Shown here: positions 25,629-33,705 of the stretch, piece after piece
How positions within the stretch are numbered: the first letter of the stretch is position 1
Layout of the letters: each line of letters starts with the position of its first letter
From: Streptomyces justiciae
GTDB lineage: Bacteria; Actinomycetota; Actinomycetes; Streptomycetales; Streptomycetaceae
Assembly: GCF_015163075.1 (NCBI RefSeq)
Contig: NZ_JADDXU010000001.1
Location: forward strand, 744,001 to 808,000
Length of the DNA: 64,000 bases
Direction: 5' to 3'
The notes under the pieces: model-generated
Seen by the model: the letters and a program-made list of their open reading frames with translations, nothing else
Told to the model about the DNA's origin: nothing
Databases searched by the model: none
Translations under genes and position numbers: made by a program

Positions 25629-27589
25629 GCCGACCGGCCCCGGCGTTCGGCTCCCAGCCGGGCGAAGTGGTCGATGAGGTCGGGGTCGTCCACGGTGGCG
25701 GGGTTGACGACCTGCTCGACCGGGGCACCCTGGAGCAGGCGTTTGACCGGGACCTCCAGTTTCTTGCCGGTGCGGGTGTGCGGGATGCCCGGCACTTCGA
25801 GGATCTCGTCCGGGACGTGGCGCGGTGAGGCACCCGTACGGACGGCGGCGCGGATCTTCTCGCGCAGGGCGTCGTCCAGCTCGACACCGGCCGCGGGGAC
25901 GACGAACAGTGGCATCCAGTAGCCGCCGTCCGGCTCCTCCGCGCCGATGACCAGGGCTTCGGTGATCTCGGGGAGGCGTTCTACGACGTCGTGGATGTCG
26001 GCGCTGCCCAGGCGGACGCCGTTGCGGTTGAGCGTGGAGTCGGAGCGGCCGTGGACGATGACCGAGCCATGCCCCGTGACCGTGATCCAGTCGCCGTGCC
26101 GCCAGATGCCGGGGTAGGAGGAGAAGTAGGCGTCGCGGTATCGGGTGCCGTCGGGGTCGTTCCAGAAGGCTAGCGGCATCGAGGGCATGGGGCGGGTGAC
26201 GACCAGCTCGCCGACCTGGTCGGTCACGGCGAGGCCCTCGGCGTCGTATGCGGCCAGCGCCACGCCCAGGTGAGGTGCGGACAACTCGCCCGCCCAGATG
26301 GGGGTGTTGGGTGCGCTGCCCGCGAAGCCGGAGACGATGTCGGTGCCGCCGCTGATGGAGGCCAGCAGGACGTGGTCGCCGACGTGGTTGCGGACCCAGG
26401 GGTAGGCGGAGGCGGGCAGGGCGGAGCCGGTGCAGCCGACGACGCGGATGGATGACAGGTCGTGGACCGAGGGGTCGATGCCGAACTTGGCCATGCCCAG
26501 CAGGTATTGGGGGCTGGTGCCGAAGACGGTGACGCGGTGCCGGGCGGCCAGTTCCCACAGGGCGTCGAGTTTGGCGAAGGGCGCCGGGCTGCCGTCGTAG
26601 GTGCAGGTGGTGGCGCCGGTCAGGAGGGTGGAGACGACCAGGTTCCACATCATCCAGTGGGTGGTGGTGTACCAGAGCAGGCGGTCGCCGGGGCCGAGGT
26701 CGGAGTGCAGGCCCAGGGTCTTGAGGTGCTCCACCACCACACCCCCGTGGCCGTGGACGATGCCCTTGGGCAGGCCGGTGGTGCCGGAGGAGAAGACGAC
26801 CCAGAGCGGATGGTCGAACGGCACCGGTACACAGGCGAGTTCTTCGGTGCGGGTCGAGGCGTCCTCCCAGGGGACCACCAGCGACGGGTAGGCCTGCGAC
26901 GGCCAGGGCAGGCCCACATGGTCCGCCAGCACGGTCGCCTTCAACGTCGGCAGCGCGCGGGCCAGTTCGAGGACGGCGTCGCGGCGGTCGTGGGTGGTGC
27001 CGTTGAAGAGGTAGCCGTCGGCAGCGATCAGGACGGTGGGTTCGAGCTGGGCGAAGCGGTCGGCGGCGGCCTTGGGGGCGTAGTCCTGTCCGCACACCGA
27101 CCACACCGCGCCCAGGCTCGCGGCGGCGAGGAACGTGACGATGGCGTGCGGGGTGTTGGGCAGATAGCCGACGACCCGGTCGCCCTTGCCGACGCCGAGG
27201 TCGCGCAGGGTGGCGGCGACGGAGGCGACCAGTTCGCGCAGCCGCCTGCCGGTCACCTCGTACCCGGCGCCGGTCTCGTCGAGGGCGAGGATAGCCGCGT
27301 CGTCATCCCGGATGTTGCGCAGCGCGTGGTGGGCGTAGTTGAGGGTGGCGCCGGGGAACCAGCGGGCGCCGGGCATCCGCTCCTCGGCTAGGACCTGTTC
27401 GTAGGGGGTGTCGGCGTCGATGTCGAAGTACTCCCACACCGCACCCCAGAAGCCCTCCAGGTCGGTGACCGACCAGCGGTGCAGGGCGGCGTAGTCGTCC
27501 GGGGCGATGCCCTGGCGCCGGGCGAACTCCGCGATACGGCTGGCGGCCACCGTCGCCGGATCGGGTGTGAAGAAGGGCGCGGTCGTCAC
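25625..27589 (-). CDS. Acetoacetate--CoA ligase (acetoacetyl-CoA synthetase)
   Basis: 654 residues, the normal length of acetoacetyl-CoA synthetases. It has the adenylation motifs SSGTTGLPKGI (about residue 275), a TGxD-like region around GIWRHGDWI and the C-terminal lysine motif HTRTGKKLEVP. N-terminal FWGAVWEYFDI and RWFPGATLNYAHHAL are typical of AACS. It converts acetoacetate, ATP and CoA to acetoacetyl-CoA. Overlaps the hydroxylase gene upstream (ATGA) and the DoxX gene downstream (ATGA). Its presence suggests the pathway releases acetoacetate or a close beta-keto acid. Substrates of the wider family also include related short beta-keto acids. Confidence 0.9.
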   Translation of the reverse strand: MTTAPFFTPDPATVAASRIAEFARRQGIAPDDYAALHRWSVTDLEGFWGAVWEYFDIDADTPYEQVLAEERMPGARWFPGATLNYAHHALRNIRDDDAAILALDETGAGYEVTGRRLRELVASVAATLRDLGVGKGDRVVGYLPNTPHAIVTFLAAASLGAVWSVCGQDYAPKAAADRFAQLEPTVLIAADGYLFNGTTHDRRDAVLELARALPTLKATVLADHVGLPWPSQAYPSLVVPWEDASTRTEELACVPVPFDHPLWVVFSSGTTGLPKGIVHGHGGVVVEHLKTLGLHSDLGPGDRLLWYTTTHWMMWNLVVSTLLTGATTCTYDGSPAPFAKLDALWELAARHRVTVFGTSPQYLLGMAKFGIDPSVHDLSSIRVVGCTGSALPASAYPWVRNHVGDHVLLASISGGTDIVSGFAGSAPNTPIWAGELSAPHLGVALAAYDAEGLAVTDQVGELVVTRPMPSMPLAFWNDPDGTRYRDAYFSSYPGIWRHGDWITVTGHGSVIVHGRSDSTLNRNGVRLGSADIHDVVERLPEITEALVIGAEEPDGGYWMPLFVVPAAGVELDDALREKIRAAVRTGASPRHVPDEILEVPGIPHTRTGKKLEVPVKRLLQGAPVEQVVNPATVDDPDLIDHFARLGAERRGRSA

Positions 27590-29172
27590 GGTGTGCTCCT
27601 CAACAGGCTTTTGTCGACGGCCTGTTCGGAGAGAACAGGGCTTCGTGTGGTGTGCAGCAGGGCCGCCCAGGCGGCGGTCGAGGTGAAGTCACGGCCACCC
27701 GCCGGGACGACGTCCAGCACGACTCGGTCGGGCCGCAGGAGTACGGCGTCCGCGCGTCCGGCGCGCAGCCAGGCGGCGAGCGTGCCGTCGTCGCCGAGGT
27801 CGGCCACGGGGACCGCCTGGATGCCGAGGCCGTGGGCGAGCGCGGTCAGGGAGGGCCCCGGCTCGGTGGCGGTCAGGACGGCGAAGGAGTCGCCGAGCGC
27901 CTCGTCGAGGCGGGTGCGCCGGCCGCCGACGTTCACCCACGGCTGCGGACAGTACGTGCCCGCCAGTCCCCGGCGGACCCCGCGCCGCACCAGTGGTCCG
28001 GCGGTCAGGGGTGGGCTGAGGTCGCGGCCGGCCAGTTCGGTCAGGCCGGGTATGCGGCAGGCGGCGGCCAACGCCCTGCGGCGGAGCGTGGCGGCGCCGT
28101 CCTGGCCGCCGGTCATGGCCCAGCCCATGGCGACCGCGAGCCGCACCACATGCCGGGCATGCGGCCTGCGTTCCCTCTCGTACGTGTCCAACAGCCCTTC
28201 TGGCGCGCCCTGTTGCAGCACTCGCGCGAGCTTCCAGGTGAGGTTGTAGGCGTCCCGCAGCCCCGAGCACAGGCCCTGCCCGATGAACGGCGGGGTGAGG
28301 TGGGCGGCGTCGCCGAGCAGGAAGACCCGGCCGCTGCGCCAGCGGTCGGCGACGCGGGCCCGGAAGGTGTACTGCGTCTCGCGGACGACGTCGAAGTCCC
28401 CGTCGTACGAAGGCGACAGCCACGGGGCGATCAGGTCGCGGACCGTTTCCTGCCCTTCTCCTTCGCGGAGCCGGAACTCCCAACGGTAGCGAGTCTCGTT
28501 CACCCGCATGAAGGTCCCCGGCCGGTCCGGGTCGCAGACCTGGTCGACGCCCTCCCAGCAACGGACGGGGCCGGTCGTCTCGGCGTCGATGACGGTCCAC
28601 TTCTCCTCGAACCGCAAGTCCTCCCAGACACCCCCGATGGCTTCGCGGGTCAGGCTGTTGGCACCGTCGCAGCCGAGGACCGCTTCGGCCCACAGTTCGT
28701 GCTCACCGCCGTCGCCGTCGCGGTAGGTCACGCGGACCGGGCCCGCGGTGTCCGGGCCGACGCCGGTGACCTCCACGCCGCCGCGCAGTTCGCATTCCGG
28801 GCGCTGGGCGAGGGCGTCGCGCAGCACGCGTTCCAGCTCGGGCTGGTCGAACATGCTGGACTGGGGGTAGCCGTGGTGACCGTGCGGGGAACGCCGGAAC
28901 TCGGCCATCACCCGGTGCCGGGCGTCCAGCAGGCGCAGCCCGCCTGCCGGACGGGAGATCGCGGTGAACTCCTCACCGACGCCCGCGGCCTGGAGGATGC
29001 GGTGGATCTCGTCGTCGTTGGCGACGGCGCGCGGGAGCGGATAGACGTCCCGGTGGCGTTCGAGGACGACACTGCGCACCCCGCGCCGGGCGAGGAGCAG
29101 AGCAGCGGTCACGCCCACCGGTCCGGCCCCGACGATCACGACGGGCACACGGGCGGCTTCGTCGACGTTCAT
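27586..29172 (-). CDS. FAD-dependent aromatic hydroxylase (MhpA-like), module A
   Basis: 528 residues. FAD-binding GAGPVGVTAALLLARRGV at the N-terminus, a DG motif around GCDGANSLTREAIGG, and the GD motif LGDAAHLTPPFIGQG (about residue 275). The C-terminal thioredoxin-like domain is of the PHBH/phenol hydroxylase class. Such enzymes add a hydroxyl to phenols or resorcinol-type rings with NAD(P)H and O2; the MhpA branch works on 3-(3-hydroxyphenyl)propionate. Here the natural substrate is unknown. It is preceded by the hydrolase (19 bases) and followed by the ligase (ATGA overlap). ATG 29172 with GAGGTG upstream. Confidence 0.85.
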   Translation of the reverse strand: MNVDEAARVPVVIVGAGPVGVTAALLLARRGVRSVVLERHRDVYPLPRAVANDDEIHRILQAAGVGEEFTAISRPAGGLRLLDARHRVMAEFRRSPHGHHGYPQSSMFDQPELERVLRDALAQRPECELRGGVEVTGVGPDTAGPVRVTYRDGDGGEHELWAEAVLGCDGANSLTREAIGGVWEDLRFEEKWTVIDAETTGPVRCWEGVDQVCDPDRPGTFMRVNETRYRWEFRLREGEGQETVRDLIAPWLSPSYDGDFDVVRETQYTFRARVADRWRSGRVFLLGDAAHLTPPFIGQGLCSGLRDAYNLTWKLARVLQQGAPEGLLDTYERERRPHARHVVRLAVAMGWAMTGGQDGAATLRRRALAAACRIPGLTELAGRDLSPPLTAGPLVRRGVRRGLAGTYCPQPWVNVGGRRTRLDEALGDSFAVLTATEPGPSLTALAHGLGIQAVPVADLGDDGTLAAWLRAGRADAVLLRPDRVVLDVVPAGGRDFTSTAAWAALLHTTRSPVLSEQAVDKSLLRSTP

Positions 29173-29191
29173 GTGCGGCTCACCTCGGGGT

Positions 29192-30130
29192 TTAGTTCGC
29201 GTCCGCGACGGGCGTGCGCTGCTCGCCGAGGTCGATGCGGCCGTCCGGGGTCGCGATCGTCGCCGTGATCAGGTCACCCGGGTTCAGGTAGTGCGGGTTC
29301 TTGGCCTGGCTCTTGAAGAACGCCTTCCACTTCACCGCGGGCGGCAGCAGCGCGCCGATCTTCTCCACCGCCTTCGGCGGGGCCTTGAGCGCGGTGCCGC
29401 CGGGGGTGCCGGTGAGGAGCAGGTCGCCGGCGTCCAGGGTCTGGAAACGGGCCAGCAGGGTCAGCGCCTGTGCCGGGCGGACGATCATGTCGGCGAGGGT
29501 GCGGTCCTGGCGCAGCTCGCCGTTGACGCTCAACTTCAGCCGCAGGTCGAGGAGATGAGTGAAGTCCTCCGGCTCCAGCAACGACAGGTACGGGCCGGTC
29601 GGCGTGAAGGTCGGGTACGACTTGCTCTCGTAGAACTGCGTCTTGGTCAGCTGCACCTCACGGGCGCTGACGTCGTTGGTTATCACCAGCCCGGCGACGT
29701 ACGACGGCAGGTCCCCCTCCTCGACCACGGTACCGACGGGCAGGGAGGCACCCATGACGAGCCCGAGTTCGATCTCGTAGTCGAGGAACTTCACGTGGGA
29801 GGGGCGGACGACGGCCTCGCCCGGGCCACTGACCGATCCGGACGCCTTACGGAAGAAGGCGGGCGGGATGTCGCCCTTGAAGCCCGAATCGCGGGCGTGG
29901 CTGCGGTAGTTGACCATCTGGGCCACCACGCGGCAGGGGGTGGTCACCGGCGAGATCGCGACCAGGTCGGCTACCGGCGTGCCCGGTTCGCCGGAGGCGG
30001 CGGCCTCCCGGACGGCGGCCCGGTCGGCGATCAGTTCGGCGGTCGTGGCGGCCTTGGTGTTGACGGGGACGGCTCGGTCGCCTCGGACGACCCACCAGCC
30101 CTCGGCGGTACGCAGGACGTTGGTGCTCAT
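29192..30130 (-). CDS. Fumarylacetoacetate hydrolase-family C-C hydrolase, module A
   Basis: 312 residues. The FAH fold is shown by FLDYEIELGLVMG with metal ligands E119 and E121 and a third Asp at 153 (TNDVSAREVQ), and the C-terminal GDLLLTGTPGG. Members cleave C-C bonds of acylpyruvates or fumarylacetoacetate, or isomerise and decarboxylate ring-cleavage products. A close paralogue occupies the same position in module B. It probably acts directly on the product of the neighbouring extradiol dioxygenase. ATG 30130 lies 14 bases after the dioxygenase stop. Confidence 0.85.
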   Translation of the reverse strand: MSTNVLRTAEGWWVVRGDRAVPVNTKAATTAELIADRAAVREAAASGEPGTPVADLVAISPVTTPCRVVAQMVNYRSHARDSGFKGDIPPAFFRKASGSVSGPGEAVVRPSHVKFLDYEIELGLVMGASLPVGTVVEEGDLPSYVAGLVITNDVSAREVQLTKTQFYESKSYPTFTPTGPYLSLLEPEDFTHLLDLRLKLSVNGELRQDRTLADMIVRPAQALTLLARFQTLDAGDLLLTGTPGGTALKAPPKAVEKIGALLPPAVKWKAFFKSQAKNPHYLNPGDLITATIATPDGRIDLGEQRTPVADAN

Positions 30131-30144
30131 GTCGGTGCCTCGGT

Positions 30145-31290
30145 TCAGGAGTTGGCGGCCTTGAGCAGGCCGAGGAGTCGTGCGGGGTCCATCTCGTTGT
30201 CGCCGCGCAGGGCCTCGATGACATCGCGGACGCGCTGCGGCGAGGGGCTCGCGCCGAGGAAGTCGCGGGTGGCGGGCGGGCCCCACTGGGCCAGGCCGCT
30301 GGTCGACATGGGCGCCCAGCCGGGTTCCACGTCGCAGGAGAACAGGTCGCCGTCGGCGAAGTGCTCCAGCATGAAGTGGTCGGGGTCGCGCCAGTAGTCG
30401 AAGAGCTGGCTGCCCTGGATGTGCCGCCCGATGCCCCAACTGCGCTTGTAGCCGCGCTTCTTGAGGTATTCGCCACCGGCGGCGATGGAGTCCAGGTCGG
30501 TGACCTGGTAGGCGGAGTGGACGTATCCCGTGCCCGGCCCCAGATGCATGGCCAGGGTGTGGTGGTCGGCCGGTACGCCGCCCAGGTCGCAGCGGATGAA
30601 CGCCATCGTCGGACCCCGTCCGCGCTGCCCGTCCAGGAACAGGAAGTCGGACACGATCATCCCGAGCGTGTCCAGGTACCAGTCCAGAGCGCGGCCGAAC
30701 ACGCGGGTCTCCAACACCACATGACCGAGGCGCTGGATGCGGGACGGCTCGCGCGGCGGACGCTGCGTGAGGTTCGTACGACGGTGATCCGTACCGAAGT
30801 TGAGGAGCAACGGCCGCTGCTCCGGCAGGGCGGGCAGCTGTTCGGCGCAGTGCACGACCCGCACCGGGAAGCCCGAGGGGTCGAGCAGGTCGACCACCTT
30901 GCCGCCGCCGGGCACGTCGGCGTCCCGTACCTCCCGGCCCGTCGCGCGGGCCAGCCGGTCCAGGTCGGCCCGCTCCGCCGCCCGGAACACCGGGCCGATG
31001 AAACGGGACGTACGCCCGCGCCGGATCACCATGCACGGCGAGCCCGCGAACGTGCCGCGCAGCCACAACGCCTCAGGGGTACGGGCCGCCACCGAGAAAC
31101 CGAAGTCGAGGGCGAACACCTCGGCCCGGTCGAGGTCGGGTTTCTCGAACTCCAGCCACGCCAGGTCGGCCACCTTGATGACCGGGTTCCGGGAGCGGCC
31201 GGGGTGTTCGCCACGCAGGGCGCCCTGCTCGCTGTGGAGGTCCTGGTGGGCCGTGATGACGTCGGCCCCGTTGACGCGGATTTCAGACAT
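30145..31290 (-). CDS. Type I extradiol dioxygenase (VOC superfamily), module A
   Basis: 381 residues with two VOC domains. Only the second carries the iron ligands: H190 (LGHVVLE), H258 (YVHSAYQV) and E309 (FMLEHF). Spacings of 68 and 51 residues match the H-H-E triad of BphC-type dioxygenases. It should open a catechol-like ring next to one hydroxyl using Fe2+ and O2, but the long N-terminal region (about 1-35, DLHSEQGALRGEHPG) and the high resemblance to the module B protein set these two apart from BphC of module C. ATG 31290 with GGAGGG; the first gene of the operon, divergent from its TetR. Confidence 0.85.
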   Translation of the reverse strand: MSEIRVNGADVITAHQDLHSEQGALRGEHPGRSRNPVIKVADLAWLEFEKPDLDRAEVFALDFGFSVAARTPEALWLRGTFAGSPCMVIRRGRTSRFIGPVFRAAERADLDRLARATGREVRDADVPGGGKVVDLLDPSGFPVRVVHCAEQLPALPEQRPLLLNFGTDHRRTNLTQRPPREPSRIQRLGHVVLETRVFGRALDWYLDTLGMIVSDFLFLDGQRGRGPTMAFIRCDLGGVPADHHTLAMHLGPGTGYVHSAYQVTDLDSIAAGGEYLKKRGYKRSWGIGRHIQGSQLFDYWRDPDHFMLEHFADGDLFSCDVEPGWAPMSTSGLAQWGPPATRDFLGASPSPQRVRDVIEALRGDNEMDPARLLGLLKAANS

Positions 31291-31317
31291 GGTGCCCTCC
31301 GAGCAACATTGCCGTAA

Positions 31318-31331
31318 TGAGGAAATCATCA
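31318..31331. promoter_or_regulatory. Operator-like site 1 of module A
   Basis: TGAGGAAATCATCA, 27 bases upstream of the dioxygenase start. It matches the perfect palindrome 54 bases away at 12 of 14 positions and a site before the module B dioxygenase at 13 of 14. Confidence 0.55.
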
Positions 31332-31371
31332 ACTGTGACACTTCTGTCGTCAAGATGTTCGCCGCAGGAAA

Positions 31372-31385
31372 TGATGAATTCATCA
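31372..31385. promoter_or_regulatory. Operator-like site 2 of module A, perfect palindrome
   Basis: TGATGAATTCATCA is a 14-base perfect palindrome 39 bases upstream of the TetR start. It is a probable TetR dimer site controlling both divergent promoters. Confidence 0.6.
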
Positions 31386-31424
31386 GGACTGCGATCTCCA
31401 TCGTGCGACCGCTAGACTCTGCGC

Positions 31425-32060
31425 ATGCCTACGTCAGCCCTGCCCAGCAACCGGTTCGAGCGGCGTCGTGCGGAGACCCGTGGGGCTCTCGTTCGAGCGG
31501 CCCGGCAGATACTCGCCGAGAGCGGTGACACCAGCGCGAGCATCCAGGCGATCGCTGAGCGCGCGGACGTCGGCTTCGGCTCCTTCTACAACCACTTCGA
31601 TTCCAAGGCGGAGCTGTTCGAGACGGCGGTGGTGGACGCCCTGGAGGAGTTCGGGCAGGCCTTCGATGAGCGCCTGACCGGGATCGACGACCCGGCGGAG
31701 CTGGTCGCGGCCGGCTTCCGGCTCAGCGCCCGCATGGCCGACTCGCACCCGGAGCTGATGCAGGTCCTGCGCCGTCGCGGCCTCGGCCACATCCACTCGG
31801 ACAACGGCCTGGCCCGCCGGGCCCTGCGCGATCTCCAGGTCGGCATCGACTCCGGCCGCTTCACCGCCCTCGACCCGGTGGTCGCCCTGTCGGCACTGGG
31901 TGGAACGCTGCTGTCCCTGGTGGAGCTGCGGTTCGCCCGTCCCGAAGTGGACGGCGACGAGGCGGCCGCCAACCTCGCCGAGATGGTCCTGCGCATGCTG
32001 GGCCTCTCGGCGGACGACGCCCACGAGGTCGCCCGGCGCCCCCTGCCCGACCTCGACTGA
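31425..32060 (+). CDS. TetR-family repressor of module A
   Basis: 211 residues. The N-terminal helix-turn-helix is SIQAIAERADVGFGSFYNHFDSKAELF (about residues 35-62), and the C-terminal ligand-binding domain follows. The C-terminus ends in PLPDLD, as in the module B regulator (ELPDLD), and the two share the helix-turn-helix core DVGxGSFYNHF. It is divergent from the catabolic operon with two operator-like sites between them, so it is probably a substrate-released repressor of the operon and of itself. Confidence 0.85.
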   Translation: MPTSALPSNRFERRRAETRGALVRAARQILAESGDTSASIQAIAERADVGFGSFYNHFDSKAELFETAVVDALEEFGQAFDERLTGIDDPAELVAAGFRLSARMADSHPELMQVLRRRGLGHIHSDNGLARRALRDLQVGIDSGRFTALDPVVALSALGGTLLSLVELRFARPEVDGDEAAANLAEMVLRMLGLSADDAHEVARRPLPDLD

Positions 32061-32062
32061 CC

Positions 32063-32845
32063 TCAACCGGACGACGAGTCCGGGCGGAACGTGACCGAGC
32101 GGCCTGTGAAGCGGGCGTCGATCCCGTCCCCGGTGGTGGTGACCGACCGCAGGTGCAGTCCCTGCGGAACGTTCTGCAGCGGAATGGGCTCGTCCAGGGC
32201 CTTGTCGAGCAGTGATTTCAGCGGGGGGAGCAGTTCGCCCTGCTCGGCGCGGACGTCGGTGAAGGCGATGCGGTTTCCGCTCGCCGCCGAGACGGCCGCG
32301 CTCACGGTCACGTCGCCGACGAGCGGCAGACTCGCGGTCGCGTTGATCCGGTCGGGCTCGTCGCCTTGTGACACCTGCGCGCCTAGCGCGCTCGACACGT
32401 CCGCGTAGGACAGGAACGCGGTCGCCGTGACGCTGTCCGCATGAGCCTCCTCGGCGCTTCCCGAGGTCTTCAGCCCGTCCATCCCCACCGTCAGCTTCGT
32501 CACCGGAAGCGGCCGGGTGGTGCCGCCGGCTGGAATGTCGTGGGCGGTCAGGTCGACATGGTCCAGGCTGCCGTCGGCCAGCTGGGTCAGCACGGGAAAG
32601 CCCCTGACGTGCACCGATGGCCGATCGGCGGTTCCCATGCCGTCCTGGAACGCCTTGGCGGTACGACTCTCCGCGCGAGCTGCGGCGATCCGGTCGACCG
32701 CGACTCCGCCGACCAGCAGGGCCACCAGGGAGGCGGCGGCGATGATGAGGCGGCGCCTGGTCCGGGGCGGGGGGCTCACGTACGTGGAGCCGTCGCCGTA
32801 GTAGGGCTCGCCGACGTACGCCTCGTCGGGGTGGGACTGGTACAT
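32063..32845 (-). CDS. LmeA/DUF2993-family phospholipid-binding protein
   Basis: 260 residues. A cytoplasmic, tyrosine-rich N-terminus (about 1-30) is followed by one membrane segment (about 33-50) and an extracytoplasmic DUF2993 domain (VHVRGFPVLTQLADGSLDHVDLTA, then the long beta-rich stretch). Mycobacterial LmeA binds phospholipids and supports lipomannan extension. ATG with GAGGAG upstream. It lies 36 bases after the TetR on the same strand and may be co-transcribed with it, although a role in efflux control is only inference. Confidence 0.75.
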   Translation of the reverse strand: MYQSHPDEAYVGEPYYGDGSTYVSPPPRTRRRLIIAAASLVALLVGGVAVDRIAAARAESRTAKAFQDGMGTADRPSVHVRGFPVLTQLADGSLDHVDLTAHDIPAGGTTRPLPVTKLTVGMDGLKTSGSAEEAHADSVTATAFLSYADVSSALGAQVSQGDEPDRINATASLPLVGDVTVSAAVSAASGNRIAFTDVRAEQGELLPPLKSLLDKALDEPIPLQNVPQGLHLRSVTTTGDGIDARFTGRSVTFRPDSSSG

Positions 32846-32881
32846 GGTTCTCCTCTGCGAGTGGTGCTTGGGGAAGTGCGC

Positions 32882-33520
32882 CTATGCGGCGTCGTCCTCG
32901 GGCCGGACGAGCCCGTGGACACATGTCGCGGCGCTGTCGTCGGCCACGCCCATGGCGATCAGGGCGGCGGTCGCGGTGCCGGTGCCGTCGTCGCTCCAGA
33001 CCCCGCTGTTCACGCAGTCCAGAAGCCCTAGCAGGTGCCCCTCCAGTGCCCGGGTCAGTACGACCGGGGGGACGCTGGTTTGGAAGACCCCCTGCCGCTG
33101 CCCCCGGCCGATGATCGCCTCCGCCATGTCACGCGCCGGGGCGAGGACTTCAGCGAGCCGATCGGCCCCGAGGTCCTGGGGGGCGAGGCGCAGCAGGATG
33201 CGGTAGCGGTCACCGACGGGCCATACGGCGAGGACGAAGCGCGCCAGCTCCGTGACGGCATCCGCCACCGGCACCCGAGGGGCCGAGACCGCCCGCCGCA
33301 ACGCCTGCGCGGCCTCCTCCACCAACCCCTCCACCAGTGCGGCCCGGCCGTTGAAGTGGCCGTAGACCGTACGGCGCACCACACCGGCAGCCTCGGCGAT
33401 GTCACCGAGGCTGCTGTCGGGGTCACGGCCGAGTTCCTGCCGGGCCGCTTCGAGGATGCGGGCCCGGGTGAGCAGGGTTCGGCTGCGTTCCGGGGCGGCT
33501 GTGACGGGTGCGTGGGTCAT
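32882..33520 (-). CDS. TetR-family repressor of the MFS exporter
   Basis: 212 residues. Helix-turn-helix SLGDIAEAAGVVRRTVYGHFNGRAALVEGL (about residues 42-71) and a C-terminal regulatory domain. It is similar along its length to the TetR at 38072-38698 (RILEAARQELGRDPD; GVVRRTVYGHF; VGDRYRILLRLA). ATG 33520 has GGAGG 5 bases upstream; the frame is open 69 codons further but that part covers the operators. It is divergent from the exporter gene, with two direct-repeat operator-like sites between them. Confidence 0.85.
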   Translation of the reverse strand: MTHAPVTAAPERSRTLLTRARILEAARQELGRDPDSSLGDIAEAAGVVRRTVYGHFNGRAALVEGLVEEAAQALRRAVSAPRVPVADAVTELARFVLAVWPVGDRYRILLRLAPQDLGADRLAEVLAPARDMAEAIIGRGQRQGVFQTSVPPVVLTRALEGHLLGLLDCVNSGVWSDDGTGTATAALIAMGVADDSAATCVHGLVRPEDDAA

Positions 33521-33557
33521 GTCGACCTCCGGTTGACGGGGGAGGGCGATTCGATAG

Positions 33558-33576
33558 TTGCACATCGACGGGCAAT
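33558..33576. promoter_or_regulatory. TTGCAC-type operator site 1 (MFS/TetR promoter)
   Basis: TTGCACATCGACGGGCAAT, first of two copies in the divergent region; 27 bases from the second copy (start to start). Confidence 0.6.
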
Positions 33577-33584
33577 AAACTAGT

Positions 33585-33603
33585 CTGCACATCAGCGGGT
33601 AAT
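33585..33603. promoter_or_regulatory. TTGCAC-type operator site 2 (MFS/TetR promoter)
   Basis: CTGCACATCAGCGGGTAAT, 13 of 19 bases identical to site 1. The two copies lie on the same helical face to within about a turn and a half, as for cooperating dimers. Confidence 0.6.
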
Positions 33604-33705
33604 TAACTGCCCCTGGTGCCGGGCCTCCTCTTGGCCCCGCCTGCACCGCTCCCCTTGATCCGCACCCCGAAGCCTCCGCTTCACCTCCTGCCGAGGAGCC
33701 TGACG

